64,000 nucleotides of DNA, from positions 23,096,497-23,160,496 of the forward strand of contig NC_039506.1 of the NCBI RefSeq assembly GCF_003672135.1, written 5' to 3'. Position 1 is the stretch's first letter. The number at the start of each line of letters is the position of its first letter. The notes beneath the pieces were generated by a model, which made no database searches, was not told where the DNA came from, and saw only the letters and a list, made by a program, of their open reading frames with translations. The position numbers and the translations under genes were made by a program. This document shows positions 1 to 12,029 of this stretch, piece after piece. This stretch comes from Ooceraea biroi (taxonomy: Eukaryota > Arthropoda > Insecta > Hymenoptera > Formicidae).

Positions 1-3000
1 CTTGACCCGCATGTGTGATTACACGCAGCCGTTTTTTACTCGTATTTGTACACGATACGAGAGAATTAACAGCGTGTTAATAACAGAGAGACGCTATATA
101 TAACCGTAAGTTAAAAATAAATTCACTTGGCGGTACCCTAGTCCGTCGACACAGAACGTTCCTGCCTGCCTTTCATACTTTTTTTCCTTTTCCCCTTGTC
201 AATTTCTTGAAAGCGACGTTCTATGTGTAAAACGTGCTCTGGTAAATCCCAAGCAAGAGTCCCAAGTTGCTGCATTACGCGAGTCGTATGCGCAGCTCGT
301 CTATAATAAACGAGATGAGTCTGTGGGAGATACCACATTACGTGCGTATGAAATCTTTCGTTGAATTCGTGTTTGCGTGGCGAAATTCGGTCTGACGAAA
401 TTGGATAGTTGATGCTAGATTGTGTGTGTGAGCGAAAATACGTGGTTACAACTCTCAATTTTCATTTCATTTCGTGCATAAATAATATACAATATGTAAA
501 GTAATTTTAATGTTATGAATATTTGGAATCTGTATCGGGACCTCCTCTCCTGTATCTTTTTTCTCTCTATAATGATGATTTTTCCAGAAGACATTAATAT
601 TAACATTAACATCAATTTTTGTATCATTCAGTACTTAAACAGAATACTAGTTAATTGCTGAAATATAGGTATATAAGTTTCAGCTTTGATGTAATTATAT
701 TTTAATTATCACTTTTCATTCAATTAATTCAACATAATAATTAAAAAATTCTCCCCGTGTATTATATTTCTATTGCACTGTGAAGATAACAAATTGAAAA
801 AACAATGATAATATACAACATATCGATGTGATTGTACGGGCGATATAAAATTTGCAGAATTAAATCGATTTGCCATTATCCATAAAATGTTTCTTAATTC
901 TGGTAATTTTAAATAATTTAAGATTATATGATTTTATTAACACAGTTGTTATTTGTATCGTGAAAAATACATATATACATTGATACGCTGTATGAACAAA
1001 TAGTGGTTGTTAATTTAATGGCATATTTCTTTATACTTCAACGTTCTACTAAAAAGATAACTTTAATTTGATTTCAATAAGTGCGTATGTCAAGATTTCG
1101 CTTTTCTTGGACGCGCAAGCAATCTAAAGCCGCGATTTCAAACATGATATTTCGGTTTTTATTCTAGATTTCTTCATTTTTCAATTCGATTTTATCGATA
1201 TAATAAACATATATTTATATACAATCTCACGTAACTTTAATCCACAGTAGACGTCTTACTGAATAGAATCCTTCCTTCGATCTTGCATTGATTCTTATTA
1301 GCGATTCACTAATCGTAAACTTTCTGAAAATGAGATGAACAGGCTCTTTGTTCAGTTCGAATGGTGAATGATTTTACGACGTTATCGCGGAAAAGTCTGT
1401 CCGTTCGCTGTATTGTGTACAGAGTGATTCCACAAGAATGCAACAACCGAACACGATATCTCGAAATTCCGGAAACTTGTTGAAACTTTACATCAATGTT
1501 AATGCATTTATTTGAATTATACTATTACGTCTAACGTGCACGCTTTACGATCGTATCACTTTACCGATGTAAAATAATGACGGTATTGTAAAATCGTGTC
1601 TACGTTCGCATCTACGATCGTAAACGAGAGCGAATGTAACATTATTCATAAATGTATTTGTAAAATTAAAAAAGATTTTCTTACACACGAGAATTTCCTT
1701 CTACGTAAAATTCTCGCTTTTCGTGACGCGTCGTGTCGAATTTACAAAAATTTACATAGCGGGATTTCCATTTTCCTGGCATTTCCACGACAATATTTCA
1801 AGGAGAAGCGTATCATGCGAGAGGATTATGGAATTAATGCGACACTAGCCGCTTAAATCAGAAACGGGCCCCTTAATACACTTGACTCAGCCTCGGTACG
1901 GTTAACCCCCTGGTTATATACTGCTTATAAAACGAATTCGTCCCAATTAACTGATTCAGCCAATCGTGAACGCGTTACGCTGCCTCGATGGAGTTACGAA
2001 AATGCCATTCAACCTCATGCTTCTCTTTGTGTGTCTCCTGCTCTGGAGATGAGATAATAAATAATAAACGTTGACGCGATAAAGCGGGACGGATAAGAAA
2101 CTTAACACGTTCGATTGAGTCTCGACATAACGTGTGCAGTCATATGTGTATTATGTCGACTTGACAATTGTTCTATCTCTCATATCGTTTTATGCTTTTG
2201 TCTCGAGGATACTTGAGGCACTCTCGAACAAAGCTTTTAAGTTTCACTCTCGATCTTACTTGTTAAATGTAAAATCCCTTTACGCATAACATCCCATTCT
2301 GTTTTGAGATCGTGAATATCTTACACACGCGCGTACGTGTGAATATGCGCGTTTTTTATGATGATTAATCTCTTGGAAGATGATTTATAGGATGAATCGC
2401 GATTATGATTCACATATAAGCTCTTCTCTTCTTTTTGTTCTTCTTGCTTCTTTGTTTATCAAAATTATCTCTTCCGTGGATGGGATTAAACAACTTCAAG
2501 GCATTCACTGATTTGACAATTAAGACTTTGGGAGAGGGGGTATTTTGTATTGATACGCTGCTTGAATATATTCAATTCATGTTGCCGATCATCAGATCTT
2601 ACGTTGTGTTATTCCAAGGCAAATGCTTATTTCTTGAGACGTTTTCAAACGCATCATCAATATCTCGTGCTTTTTTATCCATCATATTAGATATAAATAT
2701 TATGTCGTTCGACAAAGAAATGAAAGAAAAAAGTTACGAACGAACGATATAACGTGAACTATTGGCATTCGGGCGAAAGTATCATCAATATTATTATATA
2801 ATAGTTGTGTCAACATTTTGCGAAGAAATTTCAAAATCAAAGAAAACAGCTGCACATAATTGTTGTATTTAATTATTGCGTCCGAGAAATAATTTTAATA
2901 ACGATTATAATAATAATTGTAATGTGATAAATTTATGTAATAATCAAAGCAATTAAAAGATGATTCAGATATAATTAAAAAAGTAATAAAAATAATAATT

Positions 3001-3270
3001 GCTTCTGAAAAATGTGCATGCATGCAATATTAAATATTTTAAAGATATACATGTATTTTGAATCTCCGATCACAAACATGAATTGTTTAACTTAAAGATT
3101 ATATCATTCAGAAAATATTCGGCTCACTTATCTATTGTGCCATCTAAACTAAGTCTAATTTAGCGAATGCAAATTGAAGAAATGCCGGTGTTACATGTGA
3201 ATGAATTTATTTCCTCGATTTGGCCTCGATTTGTTCAGTCTCGAAATATTGACGGCGATTTTCTTTTCAG
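1..3270. other. non-coding flank, likely upstream introns
   Basis: AT-rich sequence with stop codons in every frame. The longest open stretches (about 1596-1856 and 2435-2752, plus strand) look like random reading of AT-rich DNA: they have no recognisable domain and no splice sites in a matching phase. The exon starting at 3271 is entered in phase 2, so upstream exons must exist. They lie either outside the window or here in pieces too short to recognise. Confidence 0.5.
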
Positions 3271-4335
3271 AAAACAACAATAAAACGCAACCAACGCTGT
3301 GCGATCCTTCGGAGATCGGGCGTGTGCTGTGTGGCAAGAATCAGAGATGCCGCGTAACCAACGAGAAAGCGATATGCGAATGCCAACGAGATTTTCATTT
3401 TGTTAACAACGAGTGCGTCAGAGTTATACCTACGCCGGCGAGTGTCGATGCTACTACCCTCAAGCCAGAGATCAGATCGGGATCAGGAGGTACGTGAACA
3501 CTAGAAAACGCCGCGATTTCATAACGCGAGAAGCATGATACTTTAATAAAAAACTTTGGATAAATCTCAAATCAAAAAATCATCTTGCTCTTAACAGATT
3601 TCTGATTATTAATATTAAATTTATTCGAAAAAAGTCCTTTATATTTAGTTTTAAAGATGTAGTAAAAGAAGCAACTAAATACAAAAGCGTTATTTTATTA
3701 TTTTTGATAAATATTTACAGATATTTATACTTTAATCTTGATCTTGATATGTGTTTCATGGAATAAGGATGAAATATTGTATCATCTGCACTTTAAACTA
3801 ATTTTAATAAATTATTCATCAGATGCCTTTCTCTTTAATACAATATTTATCGACTTTGCCAGTCTCGTTCATTGTCTATTATTTCTGAAAGACATGTTTT
3901 CGAAGACATTTTTGTAAACAGTGTTGTTAACGTTATATCTAAGCGTTTGCGCAAAAGCCTGTCTTAGCAGACGATTAGATAAGTTGAGTCGAGCCGTTCA
4001 GCCGTTTCGCTATTATTTATTTCCTGATATGATAAAGAAGCATCCAAGAAAAGTCGATGCGCAAATATCGAAGCTAACAACCACTTTAGCGACCACTTAC
4101 GATAACAATATATCGCTATACCGGTGACTAAAGTCTCGATGAATTTGATTTAGGTAGCTCCGTAGCCGCCGGTCTGCTAATACCGACCTTCCTCATAGCG
4201 GTCGGTGTGTTGCTGTATTTCGGCGCGAGACGATACAAATGGATACAACGGTTTCGGCAGTACCGTCACAATCGTTATGGCAACGTCCTAGTCACGCGAG
4301 ACGACGATGATGACGACGATCCACCGATAGCGTAG
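3271..4335 (+). CDS. EGF-like single-pass membrane protein, last two coding exons (5'-partial)
   Basis: Exon A is 3271-3489, with acceptor ttcttttcag and donor G|gtacgt. Exon B is 4154-4335, with acceptor gatttag and stop TAG at 4333-4335. The phases agree: entry with 2 nt, and an internal junction after 1 nt. Exon A encodes six cysteines in an EGF-like order (C-x9-C-x5-C-x8-C-x-C-x10-C), then a Pro/Thr/Ser/Gly linker. Exon B encodes a hydrophobic segment of about 22 residues (from VAAGLLIPTFLIAVG), an Arg/Lys stop-transfer stretch (GARRYKW) and a short cytoplasmic tail with seven consecutive Asp before PPIA. The expected topology is type I: extracellular EGF module, one membrane span, short acidic tail. 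The N-terminus, including any signal peptide, is missing. I do not recognise the orthologue; a cell-surface or adhesion role is inference only. The intron at 3490-4153 holds nothing notable. Confidence 0.77.
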
Positions 4336-7300
4336 AAGACGAAAATGAATTGAGGATGAAGTTAACGCGCGCGTCGCGCGCGCAAAATGCACTTTCAGCG
4401 AAACTCAGCGCGAAACGCGCCAACGAGTGCACAGTACTGATCTGTTAATAATCTGCACGTAATTACGGACAGTAAGCTGCGATTTCGAGAAGTTGCCATA
4501 CAGAGGGCACGTGCGTATACGGGTGATGCGATCAAATTCCTGTAATGTAATGTAGGAAAGAGATGATTCCTTGTACAAAGTTATTAAAATGTGCGGACTA
4601 ACAATAGAACCGATTTCGAAAATTCAAGCACGCACATATGTAGAACAAGTTCCATTTAGCGACACACCGCGTCGACACACATCATTTTATCTCTGTTCAA
4701 TCAGCAATGAAAACAAGCGCTCGCCTCGACTAGTTGACTAGGCAAATAGAGCTTGTCCTTGGTGAAATGTTTGAGTGTCAGAGCGTAGGATTACACTTTT
4801 TCCGTTTTATGTCGGAATGACAGCTTTAACTCCTTCATCGCGAAAGGTGTACATGTACTCGAATATACTATCAGTTTAACGCACTTTTCGTTAGTTTAGG
4901 AAAATTCGAGCATTTCAATTTATAATATGATATCCGACAGAGTTTGGTATTGCAATACGCCGTACATTTCCATTACAACAATTTAGGTAGAATCGGCTAG
5001 TTAATCACAATACTTTTATGCTCCACTGTAATCGATTTGAATATCGATTTGCCAACACCATACATGTGGCAGTGAAGGTGTGATTTATGTTAAAACATAC
5101 CTAGTTAAAGGAATAATCAAGATAAAATGTTGCAATAAGCTACAATGGAACAATAAGCGCATTGATAAAATGATTACTAAATTACTACAGCTTGTTTTGC
5201 ACTTTTCGCACGCATCTATATTATATCTATAAACAAGATAAATAGAAATAGTAGATGCGACTTGAGTGAAATAAAATACGCTTTGAATTAATTTTTGTAC
5301 GAAGAATCGTCTCTTTCTTCTTTGATTGTATCACGAATTACACCCTGTGTCGGTGTTGCGACGACGCTTATTTTGCCTTTCGAAATCGTCGCTGCATAAT
5401 TTCGTGCGAGTATTAGCAGATGAATACGCGACTGCAGAGAGATACGGAAAGATACATTTCGTGAAAAACGAAATAAACTACGAGGCCAAATGTGAAGACG
5501 CACTTGCGCAAGTAATTATACTTTTATATGCGAATTGATAAATTTGTTGATTTTACTACGAAATTCGGTATATGATTGGGTATAATTACAATAATTATGT
5601 ATAGTATGATTATTATGAGAGATTCTATAAAGATTATATTGCAACAGATTCGTGATTTCAAGATGGAATCAGTTTTTGACGAGATACGTCGACGCTTACC
5701 ATATTAGTCGCAGATGTAAAAGTATCGCTATTTGCGCTAGTTGCCGAATCTATATTTATATGTGATGGTTGTAAGGGACGTGACATAATGAATTGCGTTT
5801 ATGATAGTGTTTTAAGCATTCGTCGAGAGAATAATTTTCTACATTGATATTAATAAACTGGTCAGAGAGAGAAAGAGAGAAGAGAGGCATATATCCTATA
5901 TAATATTAATATATAGCGTATAACATTAACAGGTGATCGTTTCTTTCATCACCAACCTCACTATACGCAAAATTTAGGAAAATTATATATTGCATTATTA
6001 TTATCGTTAATGGAATTATTATTCTTTTTTCCAATAATATTTGATGGAATAATGTGATTAGTACGCATGGCTGAATTCATCCTCTGTTTCCTCTCTTAAA
6101 TTATTAAAATTGAATATAATTGAGTTTTATTTTTTAACCGTAGAGAATGTAAAATTTTAGTTAAAGTTAATTAGTTAATTAAATGTAAGTATTTAGCATC
6201 ATTTACAGGGATCTTTCGCGATTTCTAGGCGACGGGATTTTTCAGTTAAACGATCTCACATTGCTGATAATAATCAAGTTTACTCTTCATTCTAAATGAT
6301 CTTATTCTTTTTCGTATAGGTAATTCGTTTTGTTCCCAATGCTTTGCGCAATAAACCAAATCACTCGTGGATCCAAATTAATACCTATCGCATTTGCTGT
6401 ATAGATAATGTAATAAAAAAGCGTTCTAACGGGCGTGTAAATCTGACAGAGTTACCTTTTAAGCTACAAGAAGTTTGAAAGCGATTGCATTTATACCAAA
6501 AGAAGTTCTTAATCTCTTTGACGTTTCTGTAACATAATAAACTAATTGCTCTGTAATTATTTTTAGATATATACGTTTATACATATATACTATATACATG
6601 TTTTATATATATTTATATATGAAATATGAAATATATAGTGTATATGTATAGAGGAGATGCGTGTTATATACGTATATGTATGTATATGTACGTGTATACG
6701 TATGCATACATATATTCTGTAAATACTCTTCGCTGTCTGCGAATGTGCACTCTTGCCAGTAACAACTTCTTCCTAATAATTTAATCTAATTGTAATTCAG
6801 GAGAAGATATTGTCTATATATTGTTTATGAGGAACGAGCCTCGGCTCGCAAAAGATTAACAAAATAAGCTTTCGAGAGTTATATATATATTATGTATGTA
6901 CCCTATTCTTGTACTCTATCATTTTTGTACAGAGCTATGCACTAGAATCTAAACCTAAATCATAGTGATTACATTCGGTGTATAATAGTGATTCTGATCG
7001 ATCGGGATTTATATTTTTATAGTTCGCGAGTACTAGCGAGCACTAAGTGCGCTATGTGCAAGAATACTTCTCGCACATAGTGCTCTTGGTAAAAAGTGGC
7101 GATTAGTACCAGCGAATTATATTGTGTTAACTTTTGACACGGCAACTGCTCCCTTTTTTTATCACGGTATTCAAAGCGAATAAGAATTATTTGCTCAGTG
7201 CTTAGCACGTCGTTGCGTTATGATGATATTTGACTGAATATCGTAATTAATTATTACTTTTGCAGCCATATACACACAAAAATTGTAGCAGATATTTGTC

Positions 7301-8149
7301 CAATGGTTCCTTGTGTTTAAATGTCTTCTACATTGTTCTCATCATTAAACAGATTATTTACAACGATCACGATTTGCGTGCATGTGGCACCGTAAATTAC
7401 GACCCTGCGATGTATCTTCTCATCATGGCCATCGTGAATTGAATTTTTATTCTTGACCACTGTGTTTTTTTGGCACAATAAATATGTAATCTTGACATTT
7501 TATTTCCTATGTATATATTATATTTCTCTTGCTCTAATACCAATGTTCGATATATTTTTATTGCTCTTTGATATTGTATGGAAACTTTAAAATTAAGTTA
7601 GTCGACCATTTTTACGGTTGCCTGCAGATTTCTCTCAATCCGGTCTCGTAATGTTTTATGAATGTTTCTTTATAGCGTCAGTATTTTCATTGTGTAATTT
7701 ATCTCATTTATACTATATAATAAAATAAAAGTCTTCAAGAGAAAAGAAGTTTACAAGTAGATATTCTTTACATTTGAAAATTTTATGGACAGGAATGGAT
7801 AATCAGGGGCAGGCGATGAATAACGACGATTTATTCTGAATGTCTTATTTTTTCGTAGATAATTTATTTTTTCCCAATGTTTTATTAATAATAATAATAA
7901 TAATAAATCAAATTATTCACGGATCCAAATTAGTCCTTATCGCATTTATTTCTATATAAATTTATACATAAAATATAAGATAGTTAAAAGAGTTAGATAA
8001 CATTTAGCATCAGCATTGTTGCATTTTCATGTACATGGAAGAAGCATTGATCATTATGCAGCGTATCTGAAAACAAACCACAATACACTTTAATTTTTCC
8101 GCCGAAATTAGCCAGCGCTATCTAACGTCTCAGGATACTTTAGCATGTA
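4336..8149. other. 3' flank of the EGF gene and intergenic DNA
   Basis: No further coding sequence is supported. Possible polyadenylation signals for the upstream gene are AATAAA within gtgaaataaaatacg near 5270 and within cacaataaatatg near 7480; I cannot choose between them. The region also holds a GA-rich run at about 5867-5897, a TA-rich low-complexity tract at about 6560-6720 and an (ATA)n run at about 7888-7908. A diverged direct duplication is listed separately. Confidence 0.5.
7871..7947. repeat. diverged direct repeat of 6336-6405
   Basis: Both copies start ttcccaatg and share ggatccaaatta followed by tatcgcattt in the same order and at similar spacing, about 1.5 kb apart. The second copy contains an (ATA)n expansion. 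This may be an old duplication or two copies of a decayed dispersed repeat. Confidence 0.5.
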
Positions 8150-8248
8150 TGGCTGCGTTCCGATATTGACTGCCAGTACTGAAAAGCGACCGTTTATGTC
8201 ACGTATACTATAGATTTTCAGTACTGGCAGTAATATCGGAACACAGCC
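8150..8248. mobile_element. about 99-bp palindromic MITE with TA flanks
   Basis: An inverted repeat of about 35 bp per arm. The left arm reads ggctgcgttccgatatt... and the right arm ends ...aatatcggaacacagcc. The inner parts of both arms contain cagtactgaaaa and its complement. TA lies on both sides. The centre (gcgaccgtttatgtcacgta region) does not encode anything. TA flanks fit a Tc1/mariner-type mobiliser, but the family is not recognised. Confidence 0.65.
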
Positions 8249-8915
8249 TATATATACCACGTATCCGTCAGAGTTTCAAATCAGGCAAGTAGTTTGAACG
8301 GTGCCCTGGCGGGCCGCTTTGACAAGTGTTGGACAGTACTGGACAAATACCAGATGTATTCTCGACAAATTTTGAATCATATAGACGTAATTAGTTTTTG
8401 TACGTGTAAAGGTCCAGATATAGTTCGGAACGAGTATAAAATGTCCAGCAGTCCATCTACATTTTATCAGTTGTCGAAAGATATACTGCGTTCTGATTAT
8501 GACCAAATCTTGGGGTCGATTGTGCATCTCGAAATCTAGTGAAAATGACAAAAGTGAGCATTCTCTTGATTGGGTAAGTTTCACTATAGGGAAAATGCGA
8601 GATATTTCACGTGAGATTACTCGACAAGAAATTTTGTGTCGAATAACGCAAAATTGTGTCGAAAATAGTGCAGCCAGTTAAAATTATGCGTTTTAATATA
8701 TTTTTTAGGAGATTCTGCATATCCGCTCATGCCTTTTCTGTTAAAACCATTCATAAATGCACCTATGGGATCTCCAGAATATAGATACACATAACATATA
8801 ACACCAGTACGATGTGCTATGGAAAAATGTATAGGTATTTTAAAAGGCCGATAGCGATGTTTACGAAAAGAAAGGGAGTTGCATTATAAGCCAGAATGTG
8901 CAGGTATTAGGTATA

Positions 8916-9676
8916 CAGGGTGTCCCGGGTTTTAACCGACAAACTGCGGGAGCATATTCTACTAGTGGAAATAAGAAAAAATTCTTATATCGAGTTTGCT
9001 TAGAAATGCTTTATTACAAAGTTATAAACCAATATTGAAAAGGAATATGAGATAAGTAACAACGGAACATAGTGTAGAATTTGGAAGGTCGAAGATGTTT
9101 ATGTTATGTGTATTCATATGTATTAATGTTCACTATGTTGAAACGATTCAGTATGATTGTTACTTTCACAACAGTAGCTGTTAGATTTCAATCGTCGTGT
9201 CAACTAGCAATTACTATCAGAATGCCAAAAGTGTTTTCAAATGAGGAATACACCGATATTCATTTCGTGTACGGATTCTGTGACGGAAATGCACGAGCTG
9301 CCGCACGAGAGTATCAACGTAGATTTCCTAACAGGAGAGTATCAGATAGATTTAAAGCAACGAATTACTAATTCAGTTACTGAGATGCAACAAAATTTTC
9401 AGGAATGTCGTACCGTAACAAATTCTGTACTACGTCGATGTCTAGCTTGTATCGATGTGCAAGGACAACATTTTGAAATGCGTCACTAAATCATTGCGTA
9501 GATAATTTTTATTTTTGTGAAAAAATCCGTTGTTACTTATCTCATATTTCTTTTCAATATTGGTTTATAACTTTGTAATAAAGCATGTCTAAGCAAACTC
9601 GATATAAGAATTTTTTCTTATTTCCACTAGTAGAATATGCTCCCGCAGTTTGTCGGTTAAAACCCGGGACACCCTG
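8916..9676. mobile_element. 761-bp non-autonomous Tc1-like element with 151-bp inverted repeats
   Basis: Starts cagggtgtcccggg and ends cccgggacaccctg, with TA on each side (8914-8915 and 9677-9678). The inverted repeats 8916-9066 and 9526-9676 are 151 bp each and differ at about two positions by eye, so the copy is young compared with its decayed host. The interior holds the start and end of a transposase gene joined by an internal deletion. The TA target and CAGGGTGTCC ends place it in the Tc1/mariner superfamily; the subfamily is inference. Confidence 0.88.
9222..9486 (+). pseudogene. internally deleted Tc1-like transposase, DUF4817-type N-terminus
   Basis: ATG at 9222 opens MPKVFSNEEYTDIHFVYGFC and continues with NARAAAREYQRRFPNRRV, the N-terminal helix-turn-helix motif (DUF4817) found in many insect Tc1-like transposases. 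The frame ends at 9371. A second piece in another frame up to about 9486 (LRRCLACIDVQGQHFEM) resembles the C-terminal end of the same transposase class. The catalytic DDE core is absent, so this copy cannot encode an active enzyme; it would need a transposase supplied elsewhere. Confidence 0.75.
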
Positions 9677-10742
9677 TATATACTTTCCTCCATGAAAAAA
9701 AAGTTGTTTAGTATTTATTAACGTAGTTCTTTCTTTTTTTAGCTCATATTATAAATGCATGTTGTGTTTTACACATATATTTAGAGAATATAGATCAAGA
9801 AGCACCAATACTATATAATGATGTTAATGAAAATGACGCTCAACAAATACGAAGAAATATTGTTAGATGATATTTTGAATAGTTTTTTTATTTTAAACAT
9901 ACATATGCATATACTGTTGTACAGATTGTTTTGTAATAAGATTCTTAATTAATATATATTTGTAATAAAAACAGAATATTTATTTTTATTAATAATATGT
10001 AACGTATGCTGTGTTTAAACATAATGATAATTTTTCCCAAAGGTCATCCTACAAATATTTAAATAATATAATAATAATATGATATATACAAAACTAAAAT
10101 TTATAATAATACTACTTATAGAAATATATTTGTAAATAGATGAATTGTCATTCATAACACTTACATTTTTTCGTTTATTTTCACTATTATATCTTTAACG
10201 ACCACGACCAAAATCAGGGTGTTATTGCATAAAACGAATTATGCATACTTTTTGATTCTCGGTGACATTCATTATAATAATATATTATACACGTGTGATA
10301 AAATACACGAAAAAGATTTGGCAATTTCGCTGTGGATGGCCGTGACTACAAGCGGTGAACTGCTCGCTTCTGTAACAATTCACTTCTGTGAGTATAGGGA
10401 TATCGCATTTTCACTATGCCCAAAGCCAATCGCGCGTATTGTTTCATGTGAGATGAAAGTACGAGAAGCGAGAAAAATCGACAAAGATACACAATCGATG
10501 CCCTTGCTACGTCACTCAATGTATTTGGACATAATCCATCCAAATTTAGTCCAAGACTTATCCACAAAATCGGTTTCTACACATTATTATATTAACTTTA
10601 ACTAGGCTTAGCTTTAGCTGGACCAGTCCTGAAGTTCCAGCGGTATTTTTGACAATTTATAACTTACAGACAAGTCATATATGAGCTTTTTAGAAGTCAA
10701 ACTAATGAACTTTATTTTTGTAAATTTTTTAATTTTAATATA

Positions 10743-12029
10743 TGGGTTGGCCAAAAAGTAATTGCGTTTTTTTCCAATAGATGGACATACATGTCTTGAA
10801 ATGTAACTAACTTCATTCTAAACCGCAAATTCATTATGTAGGTTAACAACTCACAGTTCAAGCTTGTTTTAGAAAAAGAAAGTACACGATTTCGTTAACA
10901 ATTGTTTGTTTGCCGTCGATTTCAAAATGGAAAATCAAAAAGAACATTTTCGTCATATTTTGTTTTATTACTTCCGAAAAGGGAAAAACGCTGTGCAAGC
11001 TCATAAAAAGTTATGTGATGTATATGGCGAAGATGCTTTAAAGCTGCGGCAGTGTCAAAATTGGTTTACTAAATTTCGATCTGGAGATTTTAATGTGAAA
11101 GATGCACCACGCTCAGGAAGACCAATCGAAATTGATGATGACAAAATAAAGGCACTGATCGATTCCAATCGGCGTTTAACGACACGAGAGATTGCTGAGA
11201 ATCTTAACATATCGAAATCGAGTGTTGAAAACCATTTAAAACGACTTGGATACATTAGTAAGCTCGATATTTGGGTACCACATGAGCTCAAAGAAATTCA
11301 TCTCACTAAGCGTATTGACATCTGCGATTCTCTTTTGAAACGTGAGGAAAATGATCCATTTTTGAAACGCATGATAACAGGCGACGAAAAATGGATCGTC
11401 TACAACAACGTCAAACGAAAAAGATCGTGGAGCAAGCGTGATGAACCTGCTGAAAGCACTTGAAAAGCAGATATTCACCAAAGAAAGATTATGCTGTCAG
11501 TCTGGTGGGACTTTAAAGGTATTGTGTATTTTGAGCTGCTTGCAAGGAATCAAACCATTAATTCAGACGTATACTGTCGTCAACTGGATAAATTAAATGA
11601 TGCCATCAAACAGAAACGTCGAGAATTGGTGAATCGCAAAGGTGTTGTGTTTCACCATGATAACGCTAGACCACGTACAAGTTTGGTCACTTGTGAAAAA
11701 TTGTTGCAGCTTGGATGGGATGTGTTACCACATCCACCATATTCGCCAGACCTGGCACCATCAGATTACCATTTGTTTCGTTCTTTGCAAAACGCCTTGA
11801 ATGGTAAAACCTTTACTGCTGATGAGGATATCAAATCGTTCTTGGAATTGTTTTTTGCTGAAAAAGACAAGAACTTTTTTGAGCGCGGAATCATGAAGTT
11901 GCCTGAAAAATGGCAAAAGGTAATCAAACAAAATGGACAATATATTGTTTAATAAAGTTTTTGTTTCCCATGAAATATTCGCCTTTTATTTATATAAAAA
12001 AAAACGCAATTACTTTTTGGCCAACCCAA
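10743..12029 (+). mobile_element. mariner element, nearly full length
   Basis: Terminal inverted repeats of about 30 bp: left tgggttggccaaaaagtaat, right attactttttggccaaccca, followed by an A/T-rich run on the inner side. TA lies next to both ends. Length is about 1.29 kb, typical of mariner. It carries one transposase frame (10927-11952) on the plus strand with a single nonsense codon. The end sequence is the widespread insect mariner type, common in Hymenoptera. Confidence 0.93.
10927..11952 (+). pseudogene. mariner transposase (DD34D) with one in-frame stop
   Basis: The frame opens at MENQKEHFRHILFYYFRKGK and spans 341 codons plus a stop, the usual mariner length. Order of features: an N-terminal HTH_48-type domain (RQCQNWFTKFRSGDF, DAPRSGRP), a second helix-turn-helix (TTREIAENLNIS), then WVPHELKE. 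The catalytic triad follows as D in TGDEKW, D in HHDNARP and D in LAPSDYHLF, the last two separated by 34 residues. The only defect found is TGA at 11461-11463; the reading frame is the same before and after it. It splits the protein between the first and second catalytic Asp, so no complete transposase is made without readthrough. This is a recently active copy disabled by one substitution. Confidence 0.92.

Larger units (their letters stand above)
8709..9870 (+). pseudogene. HARBI1-like (DDE_Tnp_4) transposase relic, C-terminal part
   Basis: Exon-like block 8709-8903 follows an acceptor (ttttttag) and reads GDSAYPLMPFLLKPF, then MEKCIGILKGR and ERELHYKPECAG. These blocks match the C-terminal half of HARBI1 family nucleases. 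Two in-frame stops (TAA 8792-8794 and TAG 8852-8854) break it. After an intron (donor cag|gtatta at 8904, acceptor ttttttag ending at 9742) the second block reads HIINACCVLH, the usual HARBI1 end motif, then runs to TGA at 9868-9870. The phases agree across the intron (1 nt + 2 nt). The Tc1-like insertion at 8916-9676 sits inside this intron, 12 nt past the donor. Non-functional relic; the family call rests on motif recognition. Confidence 0.72.

Noticed and set aside
1926..2050. TATAAAA followed by a 16-codon hydrophobic frame (MPFNLMLLFVCLLLW...) that looks like a signal peptide
   Set aside because: It stops at once, and no donor site gives the phase needed to join the exon at 3271.
10219..10605. 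128-codon open frame inside the Harbinger relic
   Set aside because: No recognisable domain. It overlaps another frame on the opposite strand and lies in transposon DNA next to palindromic sequence.
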